Below are positions 1 to 10,734 of a stretch of DNA of 64,000 bases, piece by piece (positions within the stretch are counted from its first letter, which is position 1; each line of letters starts with the position of its first letter). The translations under genes and the position numbers were made by a program. Source of the stretch: Armigeres subalbatus (Eukaryota > Arthropoda > Insecta > Diptera > Culicidae); the NCBI RefSeq assembly GCF_024139115.2, contig NC_085139.1, positions 68,615,203 through 68,679,202 of the forward strand, read 5' to 3'. The notes under the pieces are model-generated. The model ran no database searches and was not told the origin of the DNA. It saw nothing but the letters and a program-made list of their open reading frames with translations.

Positions 1-154
1 GTTTAATTGCGGGCCGGGGGTACGGACTGGCGAAAGGGTTTTGCTTTTAGTGGGTCGGGTAAGAGTTACATGACATACCCATCCCCACACTACCTGAGTA
101 CCTCCTCAAGTGTCTGGTTGCAGATTTCCGTTTACCCTTGCTCAAGAAAAAAAA

Positions 155-302
155 AGAAAAAGGGGCTACCTGGGACAAAAATGTGTAATGGCGGATGTAT
201 TACAATTCCAATAAACACGTATTGATCAAATTTTGTTTGATTGTGTGTTTTTTATTCCAAATCTTTGCACTGTACATGATATGCATGGCGATAAGTAAAA
301 GG
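155..302 (+). repeat. Partial left flank of satellite-carrying hAT-like element
   Basis: This stretch aligns by eye with 30545-30670 and with 21360-21445: a 'GGGTACCT..GGACAAAA' block, 'TAATGGCGGATG.ATTACAATT', then 'TTGTACATAATATGCATGGCG'. At the two other places the block lies just left of a 23-bp satellite array, so it is read as part of the same dispersed element. Here the element on its right (314-1857) and later insertions separate it from the nearest array at 3090. Family assignment is inferred from the outer terminus visible at 30484. Confidence 0.45.
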
Positions 303-324
303 AAATCTATTAGCACAGAGAAAC

Positions 325-470
325 AGACGTCTCGAACATTTCGCGGAATAACATTTGGCTGTTTGTAACTTATGGCGGTACGACATTTGGCGGTTTGTAC
401 CTTTTTGCTGAATGACTTTTGGCGGAATGTACCAATTCGCGGAATGCACCATTTCGCGAAATATTAATAA
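325..470. repeat. Degenerate GCGGAATG/TTTGGCGG motif cluster (left)
   Basis: Short motifs of the type ATTTGGCGG and TTCGCGGAATG recur every 15-25 bases. The right-hand counterpart at 1605-1790 carries the same motifs on the opposite strand, so the pair forms the sub-terminal inverted zones of the 314-1857 element. Confidence 0.55.
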
Positions 471-477
471 TAATAGC

Positions 478-688
478 TTAATGTTCATTCCGCACTTCCA
501 CAATTATTACCTGCGAAGTTTCACACGAGATTAAGACGTTAAAACTTTTATACCTTTATACTTTTATACCGTTAAATATTTTTTTCGATGAATTTCCTAG
601 ACCGGTCCAGAAGTTGAACGCAGCCTCCTTCAGTATAGTCTTGCTTGGCAGCCACGCACCTTCCCGCACGGCTAAGCAAGGCCTCCCA
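478..688 (-). mobile_element. tRNA-derived SINE, Feilai-like, decayed
   Basis: Read on the minus strand from 688, it begins GGGAGGCCTTGCTTAGCCG, a tRNA-like head with an A-box region, followed near 605-630 by a mutated B box. The body ends with a segment close to 'TAATAATTGTGGAAGTGC' (minus strand, 490-515). That tail matches the ends of the SINE copies at 9200-9410 and 11343-11553, where it reads TTAATAACTGTGGAAGCGC. The middle of the body is mostly lost. Feilai is the known tRNA-related SINE of Aedes; the match is from memory of its head and tail. Confidence 0.6.
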
Positions 689-734
689 GAATATGTAGAA
701 GTAGTTTTCAAAATTTCAATTGTCCCTTACAATT

Positions 735-1530
735 CTCTTATAATATCTGGCAGATTTGCCTTATACCAGGCAGACGCATTCTTTTAAAGAAGGCATTACC
801 AACTCCTTTCGATTTATGCCGGGCAGACGCGTTCTTTACAAAAAGACATTTTCAACTCCTTTCGCCTTATACCGGGCAGACTAGAGATGTTCGGGTTTCG
901 GGTTTTGAAACCCTAAGCCCGACGGGTTCCGGTCGGGTTCGGGTTTGAAAAATTAGTACAATATCGGGTTCGGGTCGGGTACGGGTTTGTGAGATAAAAA
1001 AATCGGGTACGGGCTTAAGAAATAAAACACTGAATATTATTTTGTTCAGTTTTGTTAATTGTAAGGCTAGTTCGTTATTTGGGCTTACATTTTTTCGATT
1101 TAAAAATTAATCCGAAAATGTGTAGTTTGGATTTTTGGGCAAGACTTTAGTGCGTGCTTAAATAATGAATTGTGTCGGGTTTAGGTCGAGTATGGGTTTA
1201 CGAATGCAAAAATTCTCGGGTACAGTTCGGGTTCAGGTTTGTTAAAAAAAATATTTCGAGTCCGGGTTTGAAGGAAATTTACAAATCGGGTTCGGGGTTG
1301 CAAAATGTGAAACCCGACCATCTCTAGGGCAGACGCATCCATTCAAAGTAAGCTTTATATTTTCCCTTTACCGGGCAGATGCGTTGATTCCTATAATGGA
1401 CTACCTCCTTTCTTTTCTTTATACCGAGCAAACGTGTCCATTTCAAGAAGGCATTGTTCCCTCACTTTGCGTTATAACGACCGGATGCGGTTATTCAAAG
1501 ATGGCATTACCTTCTTTCATTGTATTAAAT
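735..1530. repeat. Degenerate ~50-60 bp minisatellite, split by a MITE
   Basis: A unit containing 'TATACCGGGCAGACGCRTTC', then 'AAAGAAGGCATTACC' and 'CTCCTTTCG', recurs with the GGGCAGA core near 769, 822, 874, 1327, 1373, 1421 and 1479. Units diverge toward the right-hand side. The array is interrupted by the MITE at 882-1326; without it the core spacing is continuous. Confidence 0.75.
882..1326. mobile_element. hAT-type MITE, 8-bp TSD GGGCAGAC
   Basis: The left end TAGAGATGTTCGGGTTT and the right end AAACCCGACCATCTCTA are inverted repeats. Both are flanked by GGGCAGAC (874-881 and 1327-1334), an 8-bp duplication of the minisatellite core. The 445-bp interior consists mostly of repeated CGGGTTCGGGT motifs and has no coding capacity. 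The 8-bp duplication fits hAT; the short G-rich interior fits a non-autonomous derivative. Confidence 0.85.
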
Positions 1531-1604
1531 CACAATCCAAAAGAATTTAGCCCACGTTTCATGTAATTAAGCTGAAATCCATAAATATTTCAATGATAAT
1601 TATT

Positions 1605-1790
1605 CTAATTAAATTCCGCCAAATGGCATTCCGCGGAATGATTTTCGGTGAAAAGGTACATTCAGCGAAATGTCTTTCGGAAAAAGGTGCATTCCACGAA
1701 ACGTGTTACCACGAAGTGTTTTTCGGCATATACAACGAAATAGTATACAACCGGTTGCCGATCGTCCACTCACAGTGCATTTAACATTGG
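1605..1790. repeat. Degenerate GCGGAATG/TTTGGCGG motif cluster (right)
   Basis: Motifs such as ATTCCGCCAAATG, ATTCCGCGGAATG and CATTCAGCGAAATG recur. They are the reverse complement of the left cluster at 325-470, as expected for sub-terminal parts of one foldback-like element. Confidence 0.5.
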
Positions 1791-1865
1791 GCGATAATGT
1801 TTGTGTGACGATGATTTTGATAGCATTTTGTTCAAAGTGAGACGTCTGTTTCTCTGTTCTATTAG

Positions 1866-2440
1866 GGAGGATCCCCCAGCGCCGGACACCTTTCAATGCC
1901 AATACCCATTTTGTGTGAATGGTATACAAGTAAACACAATCAGGATAATTAGAAAGTTTCTCGTTAAATTTGAGAGACATGACGACTTTTTCCAAAAAGC
2001 TAAATAGCTTCGTTGTAGACGCGGCACTCTTTCCTAAATGTGGAGCAAATGTATCCATGCTGCGTTCCTTTGTATACACAGAGTTTGCAGTTGCCATCGA
2101 ACAAGTAAGAGCAGTGCGTGTTTTAGTCGTCGGGAATGTAATAAAATATCTATCTTGTGTTCATGCGGCTGTGTTGCGCTTTGCTCCGGTCGAAACAAGC
2201 GCGATCTTTAATAGTTTGCAGTAGCCATCGAGCAAGTGAGTACAGAGCGCTGCGCTTTCGTTCGGTCGTCCAAAACGCGATTCTCCTCAGTTTTCATATG
2301 CCACCGGGCGTGCATGTTTTAACTTTTTACTCGTCGCGAAACAGCGTATTAGTGTTATTTCCCATCCCATAGATCGCATCATTTACCGATTTGAATCCAG
2401 ATAAATTATCATTTGTAACTAAAACGATATCCTATCCCAA
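1866..2440. other. Non-coding stretch with a ~130-bp partial duplication
   Basis: No gene is seen. A segment beginning GTTTGCAGTTGCCATCGA near 2083 recurs near 2213 as GTTTGCAGTAGCCATCGA, and both are followed by CAAGT(A/G)AG. This looks like a decayed local duplication of about 130 bp. Confidence 0.35.
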
Positions 2441-2446
2441 GACAAT

Positions 2447-2560
2447 CGTGGAGATGCAGAGGTATACTCGGTCTCTAGTAGCAACGAAAGTCGGACTAAC
2501 AATCCTTCCCTTCCTATATGACCGTAAGGACGTGGCCAGTGCCGTTATTGACTTTAAATA
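2447..2560 (+). repeat. Dispersed repeat R1, copy 1
   Basis: The segment starting GTGGAGATGCAGAGGTAT and containing 'CGGTCTCTAGTAGCAAC' and 'AAGGACGTGGCCAG.GCCGTTATTG' matches 48061-48165 closely. Its two halves also occur on either side of the satellite-bearing insert at about 30470-30490 and 32010-32040. It is therefore a dispersed repeat into which other elements insert. The parent family is not recognised; an LTR or UTR piece is possible. Confidence 0.6.
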
Positions 2561-2724
2561 TTTGAGCTCCCAAACGTGTTCATTGAGAATGGGTAGCCAA
2601 TCCCAAGCCCCATTTATTGTGTTCTCTGTACAATTTCGCCATTTCAGTCAATCATGGAGAAGCAACTACAATGTGCGGTCATAATGCTCATGCTAAAAGC
2701 TAAAAAGCTTCGTTGCGTGGCAAT

Positions 2725-3083
2725 CAGTGTTGGTAAAATCTATCACAAATTTCAATTATCGAGTCCTTCCGTGCGAGTTTGCGAATTAGAAGGAATGCAT
2801 CACGACTGAGTTTTTAAAGCAAGTATGCATCGTTTCACTAGTTTGCCGAAAAAACAGTTCGCTCCAAAAAGCGTTTAACATCAATTTGTCAGAGTATCCA
2901 TTATTCAATGCGACAAACAACAACACACTGTTTTTAACAACAACAAAAAAAAAGAACGAAAGAAAACCCACGTTGATTTAAATTGATTCAACTCAGCCAT
3001 GAGTGTTGAATTTGGTGCGTTTCAATTCACGGTTAATTTGAATCGTTCATGAGTTTTGAGATTTTGAGTTTTCACCAACACTG
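2725..3083. mobile_element. Short TIR element, hAT-like ends
   Basis: The ends CAGTGTTGGTAAAA and TTTTCACCAACACTG are inverted repeats beginning CAG...CTG, as in many hAT elements. It is 359 bp long with no coding capacity. A convincing 8-bp duplication is not visible (GTGGCAAT against CTTGCAAG), so the flanks have mutated or the boundary is off by a few bases. Confidence 0.6.
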
Positions 3084-3089
3084 CTTGCA

Positions 3090-3790
3090 AGAGGCTTAGA
3101 AGCCTTCTTCTAATCAGCCCGTAAGCTCCTTTCAAGAGTCTCGGAAGTCCACTTTTAAGAGGCTCGGATTCCTCCTGTCGAATGGCTCAGAAGCCTCCTT
3201 TCAAAATACTCGGTAGCCTCTTTTCAAGAAACACGGAAGCTTCCTTTCAAAATGCTCATTTCAAGAGGCTCGAAGGCCTCTTTTCAAAAAAGTTGAATGT
3301 CTCTTTCCAAGAAGCTCGAAAGCCTCCTTCCAAAAGGCTCGGAAGCCTCTTTCCAAGAGGCTCGGAAACTTCCTTTCAAGAGATTCGGAAACCTCCTTCC
3401 AAGAAGCTCGGAAGCCTCCTTTTAAGAGGTTCTGAAGTTTCCTTCCATGACATTCGGAAGTCTCCTTTCATGAGACTTTTAAACCTCCTTTCAAACGACT
3501 TGTAAGCCTTTCAAGAGTCTCAAGTCAAGAGTCAGAAGTCTCCTTTCAAGAGACAAGAGTCAGAACTCCCCTTTCAAGAGACTCGGAAGCCTCCTTCCAA
3601 GTGGCTCCGAACCTTCTCTTAAGAGGCTCACAAGCATCCTTTCAATAGACTTGGAAGCCTCGTATTAAGTGGCTCAGAAGCGTTCTTGCAAAATGGTCAG
3701 AAACCTCCTTCTAAGAGCCTCGGAAGCCTCTCTTCAAGAGACTCGGAATAATCCTTTCAAGAGCCTCCGAAGTCTTTTTTCAAGACGCTC
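3090..3790 (+). repeat. 23-bp satellite array 1 (degenerate)
   Basis: About 30 diverged copies of a 23-bp monomer, close to GAAGCCTCCTTTCAAGAGGC plus TCG. Each monomer holds an inverted repeat (AGCCTC, 7-base loop, GAGGCT). Monomers here are the most diverged of the three arrays in the window, which suggests it is old or no longer homogenised. The open frame at 3182-3505 is a by-product of a monomer without stop codons. Confidence 0.9.
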
Positions 3791-3953
3791 GACAAGTCCG
3801 CAAAGTATGTATAAATTTAATTGAAATTGAAAGTTTCACGTAACAGCAAAAATTTCAGACAACTTTTCGGAGTGCAATATATCCCGTAGGATATACCTCA
3901 ATGAATGTAAAAGCTCAAAGGGGTACCTCTCCAGAAAAAGGTTGAGAACCGCT
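3791..3953. mobile_element. hAT-like right terminus beside satellite array 1
   Basis: On the minus strand from 3953 the sequence reads GCGGTTCTCAACCTTTTTC then a GGTACCCC block. This is the hAT-type terminus 'CAGNGNTTCTCAACC..GGTACC', which is also seen at 30484 to the left of array 3. It suggests that the satellite is carried between hAT-type ends. No transposase sequence is present. Confidence 0.45.
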
Positions 3954-6900
3954 TAAATAAATGAATAATCCATTGTTGGTCATTTTTATCCGTGCATCTG
4001 AGCCTCTTATTAAGTTACATATATTTACCAGTGCCTTCTATCGAATCACTTGTATTATCTTCTCGTTTGAAAAAGAACTTATTTTTTGAGGAATACATGG
4101 TTTGTCTGCGAGTCCGGAAAGGATAATCGAACTTAAGTTCATCACTGCGAGTAACCTAGGAGTAACAAGAAAGAAACAATTGTTTTCATTGAAATGAAGA
4201 ATAAACTTGAAATAACAACTATTTTGGGGAATTGGCTAATTATTTCACTAAAATTAGTGATACACTATTTGCTGTAAGTTGCATTTAGGTAGATAGGTAA
4301 GCTAGTTTCACACCAGTCGTACCAAAAATGAAAACAATTGTATAAAATCTTGACATATACAATTCTGTAAGCTTTTATGCAGATATTGTATTAAAACAAT
4401 ACAAATCTGTAAGATTTCAAAACAATTGTATTGAAATCTTCCAAAATTGTAAATGCCAAATTATTATACATTTTCTGTAAAGAACTTATGCAGAACTGTA
4501 TTGACATGTTTTTGAACATATTTTTTTAATATTCCTTGCTTCCTTTACATCCTTGATGATTTGATCAATTTGATTTTTTCCCTAAGGAAATTGCTGAGTA
4601 AAAGTCCTAATTAGATTAAGGGAAAATCATAGTCTGGTCCATTCATATTGGACATTCAAATGACTTCTATTCGCTCTGATAAAATGGCGAATAGTAAATC
4701 CACTCTCGTAATGAGAAAATGCATTTCCGACTCCTACCCGGTTGAAGTTGATCGTTTTATTTAGCTTCATCAAACTTATAACCAACTGAAAGTTACTTTC
4801 CCGCTCCGTTCCTGGCATGTGTAGGTGGTTGGTGCTTCAAGGGAAGTTTTCCATCTGCTGTTTATTTTTCCGCTTCATGTGCTGCCGCCGCCACCGACAA
4901 CAGATGCGTACTCTTATTCTGTAAATAAACATCGACAGACAGTGTGTCCGCTCTGGACCCACTGACTGCGAAAAAAAGTTGCTTTGTGAGCGTACAACTG
5001 ACAGCAAAAGTTGAGAAAACGTAATTACATTGAAAGCAATTCCCATCCTATGGGTTTCCCTCTTTCGGCACAGCTTCACATCCCGACAATGATCAGATTT
5101 GTTGAATCTGTTTCTGAATCAAGCCCGGAAAAGTGCTAAAAATATTTGTCAACATGTCGTTTCTCCATCGGTTAAACAATAATCAGTGACTAAAGTTTAA
5201 CTGGTTTTCGTTTTAGTCGAGAATTGGGAATGATGTTGACAGTACAGTTAAACAGATATAAAACATCGTCGAAAAATCGCTCACATAACTAACTATAGGT
5301 GTTGAAAAATGTATTCGGGAGCTATCTGGATCAACTGCCTAAATTCAACAAATCATTTAGCAAGTAATGCCGAATTGTGAGACAGTTGTTCATCAAGGAC
5401 CAATACAGACAAATGTTTTGGCTTTATTGTGTATTTTTTTAATGAACTAGTTTGAAAGGTTTAACATTAGGAGACGTTTTAGTACAGCGTGCTCTGCCCA
5501 TAAAAAAATCTTCGTTTGGTGTTAAATTTGACCCTGTATGGATTTGGTCAAGTATCAGTCGACACCTCATACGCATGATCGACATAAAATGTTTGGCAAA
5601 CATTGATTTAGCACATTTAAGATTGTGCCGCACAGATAGGTAATGCTGCGTATTTTTATCAGTATTAAAAATAGTTGGCAACATTCTCACATTTCATATT
5701 CTGCCATTATGTCTACCTCAGTGAACTGCCATCAGCCGCAAATCCTGCCGAGGCAATAATAGAGTATTTGTCGGATCGTTAAATGCAAGTGCAGCACCCG
5801 AGCCGACAACGCTTCCCATTTCCCGCTTGACTGGCTGTCCGCGCATTGAGCCAACCAAACCCGAAAGTGCTCACTCGGTGGAACTAATGCTGGCAGTGCA
5901 AAAAGTTTCAATGAATTTACAGAATCCATTGGTTCGTTCGAGAGGATCCTTCCCAATGTAATAACGCACATACCGGAAAAAAGTATAAATTCACCACCCC
6001 AGTTTCATTGTGGAAAAAGTTATCACGAAACTCCTGGCGCTCGCAGAAGTTTCGATTCCAATCCGACCACCAAGCCCCATCAATAAATTTTCAACAAAAC
6101 CCGAGAACGACAATTTGGAACTTTTGTCTCCGCCCCAAGTTTCCCTCAACTGCCGCTCTTCCATTGCCATCCACCATCTTATCGAACCTTACCACATCGA
6201 AGCGACTCAAGGACCGCACTACTTCTGATGCCATTGGTTGCCATTCGTAAGAAAAGGATGCAACTTCTTTCCATTTTTCGACCACACATAACAAGCATTT
6301 AATCAGCTCTTTCTCGGAATGGAAGCTGGGGATGAACTCTTGCCTTGAAAACATTGGAAAGAAATTCTTTAAAACTTAATGAAACCCCCTCCCCGTGGAT
6401 CATTGTACTGCAAACCGAGTCGAGCGTACCGAGGAACAATCCGCCATATCGGCCTCGTAGACCACATGCTGATTTTCGTTATTAATAAAGTTTTCAATCC
6501 TTATTTTTCTTGCCTCTTCGTTCGTCCTCCACAATGGTTTCCTTGGTTTCTACGACTCTCTTAGGGAGAAAAAGTAAACTCCTTCAAACAGGAAACGGTC
6601 CTCGTGTCTTGGCTTCGCGGAACCACACAGGAAGGCTTTTCTGTGGCCTATGGCACTGATACCTTGCTTCACCATCACAGAAAACAGAACAATAAGCTCG
6701 AACTTGAAAGGTAGCGCAGCGAAAAACAAATTTCAATCGGAAATTGTCATCAGCTATTGACTACGAAGGCATATTTGTCCTGATTTCGATGTCTGTTCTC
6801 TGTGGTTGCACAGCATTCGATCCCGGAAGTGAGGTGAGCCTGCTGTGACAGCCTTTCACCCGCAGAAAGAAAAGCAGACACCGTTCGTTCCGTCTAGGCG

Positions 6901-7690
6901 TGAGGTTCATTTTGGCACAGCAGGTTCATTTCCGGTGTTCCGGTGTTCACAGTTTGAGCGTAAGTTTCGGGCGACGGCCACCGTGCTACTGCGTGTTTGG
7001 TGTTTCAGATTTATGCGAAAGCTCTTGACGAAATTTTGTGGAAAGTTTTCCACACCGTAGCGGAAGCTGGGTAGATTCTAAGAATTGTGGCGAGTGGTTA
7101 GGTGGTTTTTAATTAGGAATGGTGAAGAAAGAGGTGTCGTAGCCCAATTACTGGCTTTCTAGTAAAAGCCCCTTCGAAACCTTAATGCTTAGGAAGGAAA
7201 ATTCATTTGGGCTCCTTTCCAGGACTCGAATTCCAATCTATTGACCTCACTTTTAGTATTTTGATAATACAGAGCTGTAGAATATCATCAACCAATACAA
7301 AATCTAACAATTTATTTTGAATGTGATCAAGAATTAAATGTCAGATTTGGGAATCAGATCCCAAACGTTGTGAGGTTGTGACATAAGACTGTTCTGAAGA
7401 GTAGCTGAAGAAGGATATACGTAGAACTGGAAAAATAATTTATTAAAATATACGCCTGGTGCTAGCCTTGGGCATGAGAAGAGAACGAAACGTTTTTGCA
7501 GCTGACTAAATACAGCCTGATCGATTACATTAGAATGTCCGTGACCCGGCCCAAGGTGCCAAGCTGCTAAAGTTGGAAAAGTGACTCAACGGAATCAAAG
7601 TAAGACAACTAAAGCATATCGAGTAGGTCTTCCATGTGTTGTCACTCGTCCATCCCTAGTAACATTTAGATTTTATAATGGTTTTATGGG
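3954..7690. other. Non-coding, probably low-copy DNA
   Basis: No gene, SINE or clear inverted-repeat element was recognised in this 3.7 kb. An AT-rich section (4300-4520) contains several imperfect repeats of ACAATTGTAT/CTGTAAG type. The stretch 5700-7080 is more GC-balanced and has no repeats visible to me, as expected for single-copy intergenic or intronic mosquito DNA. The open frames here are short, overlap on both strands and show no recognisable domain. Confidence 0.4.
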
Positions 7691-7694
7691 AGCC

Positions 7695-7925
7695 CAGCTT
7701 CATTTTAATTTTTTTACCGGGATCTCAGCAATTTGTTGAACTTTTACCGAGATTCGCACAGCCGAGCCCCAGCAAACGTGTTTTTGCCGAGATTTCTGTC
7801 AAAATTGCTGAAAATCAGCAAATAATTTGCCGAAAACCAGCTAACAAACGTCATTTTTGCCGGGATATCAGTTTTTTGTTTTGCTGGGCAAACGGCTGTG
7901 CGGATTTTGCCGAGCTGCAGAAATA
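7695..7925. mobile_element. Imperfect-palindrome MITE-like repeat
   Basis: The two halves are imperfect reverse complements: CGCACAGCCGAGCCCCAGCA at about 7754 against TGCTGGGCAAACGGCTGTGCG at about 7881, with GCCGAGATT/CAGCAAAA motifs throughout. The central part CAAAATTGCTGAAAATCAGC is itself repetitive. It has no coding capacity. Exact ends and target duplication are not clear. Confidence 0.5.
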
Positions 7926-8010
7926 AAAACTGAGTGTGTGTAGATCAAGGTTTTCAAGACCGTTAAAAAATTAAAATGCTTTTTGGGATACTTCTCAGAC
8001 ACGACGCTAT

Positions 8011-8679
8011 GGGGCAGTGTGCAGTTCATAGGTTCATTATTTGACGTTAAAGTGGTGCCGAAATTAATTTTGATTGAACTCTATGTATGAAAAAGTGTTC
8101 ATTTTAGTACGTCATTGTGTTCATTCAGTGCACGTCCTCATGTGATGGATGTTTTTGCCAAGATGAATTCAATCATGTGTTCCTATCCAATCTGTCAAAT
8201 TCACGATTCAGCCATCCTAGATTTTTGTACGGAATAGCCAGCGAGTTTGCTTACGTCTTGCACTGAAAATGAATTTGTCACCCCCGCCCTGGTCTCTTCC
8301 ATCTATTATGACGAAGTGATTGAACCTTGGTTTCAACAACGGTCACACTCGAGTTCGATGCTTCATACGTCTGATCTGATGATTTTTACCAGAATAAAGT
8401 GTGCAGCGAGGTACAAATCTTGTGAGGAAAATTGTGAGTCAGCAAAACAAAAGTGCGTAACAACTTAAGCTTGCCGGAAGCAAGTGAACGAGCCTTACAA
8501 ACAGGATGGACATATGTGCAGGTAGAAGTGCATCGAATGGGGAAGTGCATCGAATGAACACAATGACGTTTAAGCGGTGCGCTGTTTTCTAAAAATGAAC
8601 ACTATTTTATACATCGAGTTCATTCAAAATGAATTTCGGCACCGCTCAAACGTCAAATAATGAACCTATGCATTGCCCC
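8011..8679. mobile_element. TIR element with ~130-bp inverted arms
   Basis: The left arm (8011-8145) begins GGGGCAGTGTGCAGTTCATAG. The right arm (about 8535-8679) is its diverged reverse complement and ends CTATGCATTGCCCC. Both arms carry TTCATTATTTGACGTT and a GTGTTCATT motif. The 390-bp centre has an open frame (8247-8468) without a recognisable domain. No convincing target duplication is visible. Confidence 0.7.
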
Positions 8680-8719
8680 AAACGGAGGAGGTTTGTTGGA
8701 CAGTCATTTTGCTGAAGTC

Positions 8720-8960
8720 CACAAGGCTGATAGTTGTTTGGTCGAATATATTATTTGGACGAACAAATCAAACTCATCCAGCCGAAATACGTATGGCTGA
8801 AACTGTCACTTGGCCGAAATAGACTCGGCCGAAAAAGTAGTTTGGCCGATTCCGTCTTTTGGAAAAAAAAAATGCCGTTTGGCCGAAATGATCATTTGGA
8901 TGAATAGATCATTGTCATTAAGCGGAATGGATAATTTGTGACGACCCCAACTACTAAAAT
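8720..8960. repeat. Cluster of TTTGGCCGAAA-type motifs
   Basis: At least eight variants of 'NNTTTGGCCGAAATNN' occur at intervals of about 20-25 bases. Similar clusters occur at 9415-9590, 11565-11735, 17800-17900 and 48440-48980. Confidence 0.6.
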
Positions 8961-8991
8961 TTCTTTGATGGGATTAGTAGTCCGATGCGGA

Positions 8992-9726
8992 GTCCGAAAG
9001 ACATTTGGACGAAACTGTCACTAGAACGAAATGGACATACGTGCGAAAAAATCGTTTATCTAAGCTGGTCATCTTCTTGGCATTATATCACCAATGGAAC
9101 ATTGCCGACTTGCATCTTAGGGTCCGTACACTAATTACGTAAGCATTTTTTTTTTTTGGGTTTTTCAACCCCCTCCCCCCTATGTAAGATTTTTTTCCAT
9201 TCCAGTTTTTTCAGCGCTTCCACAGTTATTAACTGCTAGGTTTCTAAGCCAAATTACCAATTTTACATTTGAATATCATGAAGCAAACACGATGATACTT
9301 TCATGCCCAGGAAAGTCTAAAGACCGGATCGGGAATCGGACCCAGCCACCTTTAGGATGTTTTTGCTTTGTAGCCGCACATCTTATCGCCCGGCTAAGTA
9401 AGGCCCTCCCAAACGGGTCATTTTGCCGAAAAAGATGTTTCACCTATTAGGTAATTTGGTCAGGCATGCCATTTTGTCGAAAAGATTATTTGACCCAAAA
9501 ATCGTTTAACCGAATAGGTCTTTTGACCGAAATGGTCGTTTGCCTGAAAGTGCCAGTTGACCGAAAATGTCATTTGACCGAATGAGTTGTTATGTGTGTA
9601 TCTGGATTATTCGAAATTAACAATTACCCAGTATTGTATAACCGTCAAATAAATCTCAGTGTTTTATCGAATGACAAACGAAACTGAAAAGGTTATGGTC
9701 CCAGTTTACTGCGGGTGTTTTTCTTA
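8992..9726 (+). repeat. ~730-bp direct repeat, copy A
   Basis: From GTCCGAAAGACATTTGGACG to TTACTGACTT this matches 11136-11908 almost throughout, including an embedded minus-strand SINE and a TTTGACCGAAA motif cluster. Copy A lacks about 31 bases that copy B has near 11827-11857; the difference is bounded by the short direct repeat CGAAAC. The two copies lie 2.1 kb apart in the same orientation. Confidence 0.85.
9200..9410 (-). mobile_element. tRNA-derived SINE (Feilai-like), in repeat copy A
   Basis: On the minus strand from 9410: GGGAGGGCCTTACTTAGCCG, then an A-box-like region, a B box near 9331-9347 (GGGTCCGATTCCC, one change from consensus), a body with CCTGGGCATGAAAGTATCAT and the tail TTAATAACTGTGGAAGCGC. 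Architecture and sequence fit the Aedes Feilai SINE family as I remember it. It would be transcribed by RNA polymerase III if active. Confidence 0.75.
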
Positions 9727-9734
9727 CTGACTTT

Positions 9735-9965
9735 TGAAACGATTTGACCCCGAGAGAAATTGCTCGGTCCCAGAAGGGAACCCGCCTAAGCCCCAAGCAG
9801 CTGGTCTTGAGCCAACGGCCGCTTCCGGGGTGGGCACCAAAGGCCTTCTTTTTTCTCCCGGGTCCCAGGGCGGTATGAGTAGGGGAGAGTTTCGGATGTG
9901 GGAGTCCTAGTAACAAAATAGTATTTCAACTTACGGTGATTTATTGAATGAGGTGGGCGGCGGCG
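9735..9965 (-). repeat. LTR-like dispersed repeat, part 1
   Basis: This aligns with 27530-27745: 'CAGCTGGTCTTGAGCCAACG', a CCGGGGT block, GGGAGAGTTT, then TTTATTGA. On the minus strand it carries an AATAAA-type signal before the conserved block, which fits the R-U5 part of an LTR. The element at 9966-10734 interrupts it, and the remainder resumes at 10735. The LTR family is not identified. Confidence 0.45.
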
Positions 9966-10734
9966 CACAGTGGGACCAATTCCAGAAAAGACGGTCAAAA
10001 ATGTTAGAAGTGAATAAAATGGTCTAGCAGGCCACATATTATGATATTTCATTGAATGGATGGTTCATCTTCTCGGCATCACCGACCCGTAAGCTTGAGA
10101 TCCATTACCGGAACGAGAGGTGGGGTACCAGTCGTCGCAAGCACGCTAACGTTCTCAAAGACAATGTGCTTGCACCACACCACGACCACTGTCAGTAAAA
10201 CCGAAATAACTGAGCGGGCGGAGGGTGGCGGAACCTAATTTCTGCAGGATTGGATTCCTGACAAAAAAAATGAAACTACAGTGTGAATTTCATTGATGGG
10301 TACCGATGGGTACCTTTTTAAATTTCACAATGAATACAGCAAGAATATAATACAATAATAATTTAATACTTAATAAAGACCGAGTACTTTCTGCGCGATC
10401 AAACATAATTTACGAACGTATATGCGTGGCTTTATTAGTTTTTGGACTACACTTTGTGATGGTGCCAAATATAATAGGTTTGGGTCATGTATACGTTGTG
10501 GCCAACATAATGAAGCAGTAAGATAAATGTTACAAGATTTAACAGAATTAAAAATCGACAACGTGCTCAACTTGTATCGAGTGTAAAGGTATGATCCACC
10601 CGAATAAAATGACTCAAAACTATGTTTACATCATCGTCAAGTATTCTGCTAACAACCTATGACTCAAGTTATCAATTTGGATCATTTTGAAAAAATTGTT
10701 TTTGACCGTCTTTTTGAAGATTGGTCCTTCTGTG
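9966..10734. mobile_element. 769-bp TIR element, probable 8-bp TSD
   Basis: The left end CACAGTGGGACCAATTCCAG and the right end (minus strand) CACAGAAGGACCAATCTTCA are inverted repeats; both continue as AAAAAGACGGTCAAAA. The flanks CGGCGGCG (9958-9965) and CGGCGGGG (10735-10742) agree at 7 of 8 bases, fitting an 8-bp duplication (hAT or P superfamily). The interior open frames are short with no transposase motif. It sits inside the LTR-like repeat. Confidence 0.7.

Larger units (their letters stand above)
314..1857. mobile_element. Composite TIR element with 8-bp target duplication
   Basis: The left end reads CACAGAGAAACAGACGTCTC and the right end is its near-exact reverse complement (GAGACGTCTGTTTCTCTGT, ending at 1857). 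Both ends are flanked by the same 8 bases, TCTATTAG, at 306-313 and 1858-1865. An 8-bp duplication fits the hAT superfamily, but no transposase is visible, so the element is non-autonomous. The sub-terminal zones (325-470 and 1605-1790) are rich in GCGGAATG/CATTTGGCGG motifs and are roughly inverted with respect to each other. The interior has been invaded by a SINE, a minisatellite and a second MITE. Confidence 0.8.

Noticed and set aside
1609..2097. 162-codon minus-strand open frame as a gene
   Set aside because: It runs across the right terminus of the 314-1857 element and its target duplication into flanking DNA, and shows no domain.
9310..9410. Functional tRNA gene (minus strand)
   Set aside because: The A and B boxes belong to a SINE head: a SINE body follows, and the same unit is repeated at 11343-11553; the cloverleaf is not maintained.
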